Position numbers and translations under genes: made by a program. Positions 1 to 4,349 of a stretch of 6,478 bases of DNA are shown piece after piece. The stretch comes from Bacteroidota bacterium (lineage in GTDB: Bacteria; Bacteroidota; Bacteroidia; Chitinophagales; Saprospiraceae): NCBI GenBank assembly GCA_008501835.1, contig QQUB01000419.1:1-6478 (forward strand), read 5' to 3'. How positions within the stretch are numbered: the stretch's first letter is position 1; every line of letters begins with the position of its first letter. The notes below the pieces were generated by a model. That model ran no database searches and had not been told where the DNA came from. It saw only the letters and a list, made by a program, of their open reading frames with translations.

Positions 1-1
1 C

Positions 2-355
2 CCTATAGTTTTAGTAGGAAGTTCTTATTCAGCTTCTCTGGCATTATTGATCGCAAAGGATAATCCCAAAGTGAGAGCAGTTGCGGCTTTTAGCCCTGGA
101 GAATATTTTGACGGGATTGATATTCAATCAGAGATTTCAGGAATGTCCACTGCTGTATTTGTTACGTCTTCCAAAAAGGAAACACCAGGCGTGGAAACCC
201 TTGTTTCGGAAATTGATCCTAATAATGTTACTCATTATAAACCGGAGGTTGCCGGAATTCATGGGTCAAGGGCCTTGTGGAGTACTACAAAGGGGAATGA
301 AGCTTACTGGGAAGCTTTTAGTAGCTTTTTGGAAGAACATTTGGGTACGAAATAA
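2..355 (+). CDS. alpha/beta hydrolase, C-terminal part (5' end outside window)
   Basis: This open frame enters from the left edge and ends at TAA 353-355, giving 117 visible residues. It begins PIVLVGSSYSASLAL. That is a strand followed by a nucleophile elbow of the G-x-S-Y-S type, so visible residue 8 (Ser) is the probable catalytic nucleophile. Near the end, GIHGSRAL (His at visible residue 87) fits the catalytic histidine, and the strand AVFVTSSKKE before it sits where the acid residue usually lies. The order nucleophile, acid strand, histidine and final amphipathic helix (EAFSSFLEEHLG) is that of the alpha/beta hydrolase fold, close to dienelactone-hydrolase-like or serine esterase proteins. 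The substrate cannot be inferred. The N-terminal part, including any signal peptide, is missing. The TTG at 47 is only an internal Leu codon, since the frame is open upstream and the elbow lies before it. The fold is fairly secure; the exact activity is not. Confidence 0.75.
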   Translation, partial: PIVLVGSSYSASLALLIAKDNPKVRAVAAFSPGEYFDGIDIQSEISGMSTAVFVTSSKKETPGVETLVSEIDPNNVTHYKPEVAGIHGSRALWSTTKGNEAYWEAFSSFLEEHLGTK

Positions 356-375
356 ACAAAACTGGATAAAACAAA

Positions 376-409
376 AATCCCGAATTCCAGGATTTAGGAA
401 TTCGGGATT
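376..409. terminator. bidirectional intrinsic terminator between hydrolase and ilvE
   Basis: A perfect 13-bp inverted repeat, AATCCCGAATTCC (376-388) and GGAATTCGGGATT (397-409), encloses an 8-base loop. It lies 20 bases after the hydrolase stop and 33 bases after the ilvE stop, between converging genes. On the minus strand the stem is followed by TTTTTGTTTT, a good U-tract for ending ilvE transcription. On the plus strand the tail (ACTTATTTGTT) is weaker. The position, perfect stem and T-rich tail support a shared Rho-independent terminator. Confidence 0.85.
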
Positions 410-442
410 ACTTATTTGTTACAAACCCAAAAAAAGGAGCTT

Positions 443-1525
443 TTATGCCCCAGCCATTGCTGGTGCCTTGGCAGGAACGAACCATCCTCTGGTATCTTCG
501 ATCTCACCAACTCTCAAATTATCAATTTCTTTTTTGATCATTGGCCCGATCTTTCTGTCCTCAACCGCAGGCAATGTCATTACCTTGTCTTTATACCCCA
601 ATTCTGAAATATGGGCAACTACAACTGCAGTTCCGGCACCGAAAATTTCCTCAAGTTTACCATTTTCGTAAGCCTCAACAACCTCATGGATGTCCAGTGG
701 ACGAACTTCCACATCATACCCTTTTTCTTCCAGCAGTTCAATGATACACTTACGGGTAATTCCCTTGAGAATTGCTCCATCTGCAGCAGGAGTGATTACC
801 TTTCCGTCAATGACAAAGAAAATATTCATGGTTCCCACTTCCTGGATGTAGCGGAATTCATGTCCATCCATCCACATCACCTGATCAAATCCTTTTTCCT
901 TGGCAACTTTAGCCGGTAATAATGAGCCAGCGTAATTTCCAGCTGCTTTAGCTTCTCCTGTACCACCATTGATGGCTCTTACATATTTTTGCTCCGCAAT
1001 AAGGCGGATTGGTTTTGGGTAGTATGGACCAACAGGTCCGGTCATGATAATAAACTTATAGGATTGGGAAGCCCCTACGCCTATGAATTCATCAGTAGCG
1101 ATCATAAATGGACGAATGTAAAGGGCACTACCTGCCTGAGGTGGGATCCATCCCTGGTCCAGTTCAATTAATGTATGAAGCCCCTGAAGAAAAAGGTCTT
1201 CAGGAATATTTGGCATACATAATCTGTCAGCAGATTTGTTTAATCTTTCAGCATGTAACTCTGGTCTGAGCAGCATAGGTGTACCATCTTTGTATTTGGA
1301 GGCTTTCATGCCTTCAAAGATGGCCTGACCATAGTGAAATACCATGGCAGCGGGATTCATGGTGATAGGACCGTAAGGCTCGATCCGTGGGTTCTTCCAT
1401 TCACCATCCACATATTCCGTGACGAACATATGGTCGGAAAAAACTTTTCCGAAAGGAATATTATTAAAATCCATGGAAGATAGGCGGGACTCCTGAGTTT
1501 TAGTAACTTTGATATTATATTTCAT
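443..1525 (-). CDS. ilvE: branched-chain amino acid aminotransferase
   Basis: The product is a PLP-dependent fold-type IV transaminase. It interconverts leucine, isoleucine and valine with their 2-oxo acids using 2-oxoglutarate/glutamate, the last step of branched-chain amino acid synthesis. The protein is 360 residues from ATG 1525, which is the normal length for the long, eukaryote-like BCAT subclass. Visible marks, numbered from this ATG, are the N-terminal HYGQAIFEGMK (about 64-74), LYIRPF (about 135-140), the PLP-lysine segment GTGEAKAAGNYAGSL with probable Schiff-base Lys193, the phosphate-binding EVGTMN (229-234), GAILKGITRK (about 250-259) and GAGTAVVV (about 296-303). The frame stays open to a TTG at 1543, but ATG 1525 is preferred because the six extra residues overlap the candidate promoter and have no support. 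It is transcribed alone, divergently from the rdgB cluster and convergently with the hydrolase. No attenuator or leader peptide is visible in the short upstream region. Nothing is odd about it. Confidence 0.95.
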   Translation of the reverse strand: MKYNIKVTKTQESRLSSMDFNNIPFGKVFSDHMFVTEYVDGEWKNPRIEPYGPITMNPAAMVFHYGQAIFEGMKASKYKDGTPMLLRPELHAERLNKSADRLCMPNIPEDLFLQGLHTLIELDQGWIPPQAGSALYIRPFMIATDEFIGVGASQSYKFIIMTGPVGPYYPKPIRLIAEQKYVRAINGGTGEAKAAGNYAGSLLPAKVAKEKGFDQVMWMDGHEFRYIQEVGTMNIFFVIDGKVITPAADGAILKGITRKCIIELLEEKGYDVEVRPLDIHEVVEAYENGKLEEIFGAGTAVVVAHISELGYKDKVMTLPAVEDRKIGPMIKKEIDNLRVGEIEDTRGWFVPAKAPAMAGA

Positions 1526-1540
1526 AAGTATTGTTTTTTG

Positions 1541-1572
1541 CAAAGTTTACAAAAAATTTCGAAACAAACAAA
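1541..1572 (-). promoter_or_regulatory. candidate ilvE promoter (Bacteroidota type)
   Basis: On the minus strand a TTTG (1572-1569) is followed after 20 bases by AAACTTTG (1548-1541), one mismatch from the Bacteroidota -7 consensus TAnnTTTG. A second TTTG lies at 1568-1565. Predicted transcription would start only about 10 bases before ATG 1525, giving a very short leader. The sequence is AT-rich, so a chance match is possible. Confidence 0.4.
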
Positions 1573-1573
1573 A

Positions 1574-1602
1574 TTTAACATTTGAGCTGAGTGTTAATTT
1601 TG
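1574..1602 (+). promoter_or_regulatory. candidate promoter of the 1628-rdgB-DUF4340 cluster
   Basis: TAATTTTG at 1595-1602 matches the Bacteroidota -7 box TAnnTTTG exactly. A weaker TTTA (1574-1577) stands 17 bases upstream at the -33 position. Transcription would begin near 1607, about 20 bases before ATG 1628. It lies back to back with the candidate ilvE promoter, so RNA polymerase bound at one site would probably hinder the other. Confidence 0.5.
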
Positions 1603-1627
1603 TATTTACCTAAAAACTGCAAATAAA

Positions 1628-2104
1628 ATGCCGAATAACGAGCATGGTACTACTTCTGGCTTTTTGGATTTTCCCCTTTATGATCTGGTAGAAGAAGGCG
1701 AATTAACCCTCAATTTTCACGGACAGGGTGAAAAAAAAGTAATGGTCATCGCCAAAGGTGAAAATGTAGAAAACGAAATTGAGTTTTTGCAAAGCGTATT
1801 ATCCCCGCTGGGAGTTCAGTATCCCAATGATCCTTTTATTTTAATAACGGGGGATCAAAGGGTTAGTTTTAATCAATTGATCCAAAAATTTGAATTTGAT
1901 TCACTGATCTCTATGGGGATCTCTCCGGATGCCCTTGGGTTACAAATAAATGCCCCCCTTTATTATCCTATAAATATAGCAAATAAACAGTTGATTTTTA
2001 CAGAAACTATTACGGTATTTACAGCAGAAAAAGAGAAAGGAGGTGCCAGACCAAAAGCAAAACAACTATGGCTATCCCTGAAATCATTTTTTGAAAACGA
2101 ATAG
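1628..2104 (+). CDS. hypothetical protein, possibly DNA polymerase III psi (HolD)-like
   Basis: This is a soluble 158-residue protein with no signal peptide or membrane segment and no motif I can name with certainty. It starts at ATG 1628, about 25 bases after a good -7 box, and stops at TAG 2102-2104. Its layout is an N-terminal LDFPLYDLVEEGELTL (13-28), a strand KKVMVIAK (36-43), a helix EIEFLQSVLSPLG (50-62), a strand FILITG (70-75), a helix around 80-88, an MGISPDALGLQ segment (96-106), and a basic C-terminal helix ARPKAKQLWLSLKSFF (140-155). This order, with a strand 'L-V-M-V-A', the LG segment and a final 'K/R-A-x-LW-x-x-L' helix, recalls E. coli HolD (psi), the clamp-loader subunit that binds chi and SSB. 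That likeness was judged by eye and is a hypothesis only. It leads the cluster with rdgB, 32 bases downstream. It contains an A8 run (1732-1739). The gene is very probably real; the function is unproven. Confidence 0.8.
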   Translation: MPNNEHGTTSGFLDFPLYDLVEEGELTLNFHGQGEKKVMVIAKGENVENEIEFLQSVLSPLGVQYPNDPFILITGDQRVSFNQLIQKFEFDSLISMGISPDALGLQINAPLYYPINIANKQLIFTETITVFTAEKEKGGARPKAKQLWLSLKSFFENE

Positions 2105-2136
2105 AAAAATAATTCAAAAAGTATTTGATTGAAAAT

Positions 2137-2721
2137 ATGAGAAAAATTGTTTTTGCCACAGGGAATCCCAACAAGGTCAAAGAAGTTAATGAAGTATTAC
2201 CGGAAACATTGACTATCGTTGGATTAAAGGAAATTGGCTGTACGGAGGAACTACCTGAAACCAACCCTACACTTGAAGGCAATGCACTTCAAAAGGCCCG
2301 GTACGTTTATGAAAATTTCGGAAAGGATTGCTTTTCTGAAGACACAGGTTTATTCGTAGATGCTCTGGATGGTGAGCCGGGAGTTTATACTGCCCGCTAT
2401 GCTGGAAAAAATTGCACTTCCGATGATAACATCAACCTGTTGTTAAAAAACCTTGATGGTAATAATCAAAGAACTGCCCGTTTTCGGACCATAATTGCAT
2501 TAATATTGGATGGAGAAGAGTTTTTGTTTGAAGGGATAGCTGAAGGTAACATCTCTTTTGAAAGACAAGGAGAGGGTGGATTTGGTTATGATCCTGTTTT
2601 TATCCCTGAAGGTTTGGAAACTTCGTTTGCTGAAATGACTGCTGAATCTAAAAACGAGATAAGTCACCGGGCAAAAGCTGTCAAAAAACTAATCGCTTTT
2701 TTTGAGAATCAAAAAGCATGA
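2137..2721 (+). CDS. rdgB: XTP/dITP diphosphatase (RdgB/HAM1 family)
   Basis: The product hydrolyses dITP, ITP and XTP to the monophosphate and pyrophosphate, keeping deaminated purines out of DNA and RNA. It is a cytosolic dimer in its family. The 194-residue length is typical. All family signatures are present: the N-terminal nucleotide-binding FATGNPNKVKE (6-16), the TLEGNALQKA helix (45-54), SEDTGL with probable catalytic Asp69 (67-72), EPGVYTARYAG (80-90), the GEGGFGYDPVF loop (145-155) that contacts base and phosphate, and the terminal SHRAKA (176-181). ATG 2137 is chosen over an upstream in-frame TTG at 2125 because it places the conserved KIVFATGN at the usual distance from the N-terminus. 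It lies 32 bases after the preceding gene, and its TGA overlaps the ATG of the next gene (ATGA, 2718-2721), so the three genes are very likely cotranscribed and the latter pair translationally coupled. Confidence 0.96.
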   Translation: MRKIVFATGNPNKVKEVNEVLPETLTIVGLKEIGCTEELPETNPTLEGNALQKARYVYENFGKDCFSEDTGLFVDALDGEPGVYTARYAGKNCTSDDNINLLLKNLDGNNQRTARFRTIIALILDGEEFLFEGIAEGNISFERQGEGGFGYDPVFIPEGLETSFAEMTAESKNEISHRAKAVKKLIAFFENQKA

Positions 2722-3662
2722 AAAGAAGAACACTCGTTTGGATAACCGTATTTCTGGTCCTTTTTTTTACCATAGATCGAATCGCCAAAAGTTCCAGGTC
2801 CAATGAATTTGAAACTACACTAATTGATTTGGATACATCTCTAGTGGAGGTGATCAGACTTACTTTTCCTGCAGATGACCATCCAATTTTGCTGGTGAGG
2901 GAACCCCAGGGATGGATTGCTTCTCAAGGCAATATCAGCACTTTGGCTAACCCCAAAGTCCCTGAAAAGTTATTGGGGGAACTCAGAAATATTCAGATTT
3001 CCAGGATTGTTGCGGATAATTCTAACCACTGGAAGGATTTTGGTGTCGGAATAAACCAGGGACCAAGAGTCGAAGTGATGGGCAAGGATGGGAAACTTGA
3101 AGACTTCCACATTGGAAAGGGCAGCGGGGATGAAGAAAAAGAAAATGCTCATCTTTTTATCAGGCTTTTTGAACAAAAGGAGGTGTATGAAGTAATTGGA
3201 AACGACCTTTCCTTTGCCAGCCTGAATTTTGATCAATATAGAAATAAACATTTTATTAAATTTCCTGACAGTAGGGATCTTCAAAAGATCATTTTTAAAA
3301 ACCTGGATACCATTTTTGTTATCAGCAAGGCAGACCAAAACTGGTATTATGAAAACGGAATGCCTGTAGATTCCTTTACCATCGAAAAATATATGAGTTC
3401 TGTTAAAAGCATAGAAGGTGATGATTTCGCGGATAACTTTGATGAGACCAGGGTAGGGGATTTGTTTTTTAAAGGAATTAGTTTTGAAATTGAGGGGTCA
3501 GGAACTGTTGAGGTCAACTGTTATTGGGACTCTGCCTGGGTTAACAGATATGTTTTGCATTCAGAACAAAATCCTGAATCCTGGATCGAAAGTGATTCTG
3601 CGGGTTTATATCATTTATTTTTTAAACAGTTTGAACAATTGTTTGCTGCTGGCCTTAATTAA
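2718..3662 (+). CDS. DUF4340-like membrane-anchored protein
   Basis: The protein has 314 residues with a basic start (MKRR) and one hydrophobic segment at about residues 6-19 (LVWITVFLVLFFTI). This suggests an N-terminal anchor with the rest outside the cytoplasm. The remainder fits the DUF4340 pattern: an early beta-rich part with ILLVREPQGWIAS (57-69), then KLLGELRNIQISRIV (84-98), a 'W-x-x-FGV' turn (105-110), the strand pair RVEVMGKDGK...DFHIGKGSG (117-137), LFIRLFEQKEVYEVIG (146-161), and YRNKHFIKFP (174-183) where the family usually has 'yRdk.ll.f'. A second, related half follows (WYYENG at 209-214, DSFTIEKYMSSV at 218-229). DUF4340 proteins are often found beside Gld-type ABC transporter genes, but here the partner is rdgB. 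No catalytic residues are evident and the molecular role is unknown. The start overlaps the rdgB stop by four bases. A T8 run (2761-2768) falls within the membrane-segment codons. Confidence 0.85.
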   Translation: MKRRTLVWITVFLVLFFTIDRIAKSSRSNEFETTLIDLDTSLVEVIRLTFPADDHPILLVREPQGWIASQGNISTLANPKVPEKLLGELRNIQISRIVADNSNHWKDFGVGINQGPRVEVMGKDGKLEDFHIGKGSGDEEKENAHLFIRLFEQKEVYEVIGNDLSFASLNFDQYRNKHFIKFPDSRDLQKIIFKNLDTIFVISKADQNWYYENGMPVDSFTIEKYMSSVKSIEGDDFADNFDETRVGDLFFKGISFEIEGSGTVEVNCYWDSAWVNRYVLHSEQNPESWIESDSAGLYHLFFKQFEQLFAAGLN

Positions 3663-3665
3663 CAT

Positions 3666-3781
3666 AAGTTGCGAGTTGGATCAATATTGCTGATTTTTTC
3701 AATGATTCAGTATATAATCCAGAAGGAAAAGGAGTGTTTTTTGCTAAATTTCTTTAATCCGTAACCTGAAACCCGCAACTT
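3666..3781. repeat. long-range imperfect inverted repeat in the 3663-3807 spacer
   Basis: AAGTTGCGAGTT (3666-3677) and AACCCGCAACTT (3770-3781) are inverted copies with one mismatch (11 of 12), separated by a 92-base AT-rich stretch. The right arm is extended by a GTAACCTGAAACCC-like series of AAC/AACC units (from 3761). The arms are more GC-rich than the surrounding spacer. The arrangement resembles the short repeated intergenic units seen in many bacterial chromosomes, but copy number cannot be judged from one window. The rest of this spacer shows no gene and no convincing promoter or terminator. Confidence 0.5.
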
Positions 3782-3807
3782 GAAATAATTAATCAATCAT
3801 AAGAGTC

Positions 3808-4296
3808 ATGGAAGAAGCATTACATACATTTTTACCGACCAATACCTCAGATAATTTCTCCTTTTGGGGAAGCCTTATTGTGGTCCTGCTTTCAGGTGTT
3901 GCCTTATATTTTTTGTTTAAAAGGAAAAGTACAGGAGATGCATACCGACGGCAAATGATGGTGGCCATGTTAGTGTTTTTTGCACTTATTATTGCTGCAA
4001 CTACTGCTTTTTTCAGTTTTTGGAGTATTAAAAAAATTAGTCCGGTAACCTTGTATGAAGATAGGATCGAAACCTCCTATGGTGCTGCCCAATATGATGA
4101 AATTCTTCGCGCATATATTGAAATGAACGGAAAAAGATCCCTTGTAAGTCCCGGAACAACCATCAATAATGTTAGAATGTTGTTTATTGAGGAAACTGAT
4201 GGAAGGATGCATGTACTTAGTGAGGAAAATTATGATATTGATCAGATTTTGAATAAAATGAGGTCTTTGGCCACCGGGGAGGCTGAAAATGAATAA
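3808..4296 (+). CDS. small two-helix membrane protein with PH-like C-terminal domain
   Basis: I do not recognise a named family for this 162-residue protein. Two hydrophobic segments are clear, residues 19-37 (FWGSLIVVLLSGVALYFLF) and about 50-72 (MMVAMLVFF...FFSFW), joined by a short positively charged loop (KRKSTGDAYRRQ). That predicts a hairpin with the loop and possibly the tail arranged by the positive-inside rule. Residues 77-150 then form a soluble part of short strands and one final helix: ISPVTLYEDRIETSYG, YDEILRAYIE, MLFIEETDGRMHVLSEE, and DIDQILNKM. The pattern 'strand-D-x-I-strand-turn-I/L-strand ... final helix' resembles bacterial PH domains of YcxB or YdbT type that follow two membrane helices. 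The resemblance is an inference. The start ATG 3808 is the only one that keeps the first helix near the N-terminus. The gene is flanked by non-coding spacers on both sides and may be a single-gene unit. Confidence 0.8.
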   Translation: MEEALHTFLPTNTSDNFSFWGSLIVVLLSGVALYFLFKRKSTGDAYRRQMMVAMLVFFALIIAATTAFFSFWSIKKISPVTLYEDRIETSYGAAQYDEILRAYIEMNGKRSLVSPGTTINNVRMLFIEETDGRMHVLSEENYDIDQILNKMRSLATGEAENE

Positions 4297-4334
4297 AAAA
4301 TACATTCCCGGACCTTTTTATTCAAGGCAAATTT

Positions 4335-4342
4335 TATTTTTG
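4335..4342 (+). promoter_or_regulatory. candidate -7 promoter box for the ribF fusion gene
   Basis: TATTTTTG at 4335-4342 is an exact TAnnTTTG box, followed by CACCACC and then ATG 4350. The expected start of transcription falls at about 4346-4349, so the message would have almost no leader. The -33 element is weak, with only a T-run (4315-4319) about 16 bases upstream. The 53-base gap contains no room for an FMN riboswitch. Confidence 0.5.
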
Positions 4343-4349
4343 CACCACC

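Noticed and set aside
432..444. AAAAG-GAG-CTTTT mini-hairpin overlapping the ilvE stop
   Set aside because: Only five base pairs, mostly A-T, with a three-base loop; the 13-bp hairpin at 376-409 explains termination better.
81..671. 196-codon plus-strand open frame across the hydrolase end and the ilvE tail
   Set aside because: It runs through the terminator hairpin and antisense to ilvE, has a composition unlike a real protein, and overlaps two clearly supported genes.
2036..2045. AAAGGAGGTG, a strong Shine-Dalgarno-like sequence inside the 1628-2104 gene
   Set aside because: No start codon lies 5-12 bases downstream; the next ATG (2068) is too far and in another frame. It encodes Glu-Lys-Gly-Gly residues, and Bacteroidota rarely use such sites.
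2970..3338. 122-codon minus-strand open frame inside the DUF4340-like gene
   Set aside because: It is antisense to a well-supported gene and shows no recognisable domain or start context.
3687..3718. TTGCTG...TATAAT resembling a sigma-70 promoter ahead of the 3808 gene
   Set aside because: The spacer is 20 bases, the -35 match is poor, and Bacteroidota use a different housekeeping consensus.
4291..4323. GAATAAAAA / TTTTTATTC inverted repeat around the stop of the small membrane protein
   Set aside because: The nine-pair stem is almost all A-T with a 15-base loop and no following U-tract, so a functional terminator is doubtful.
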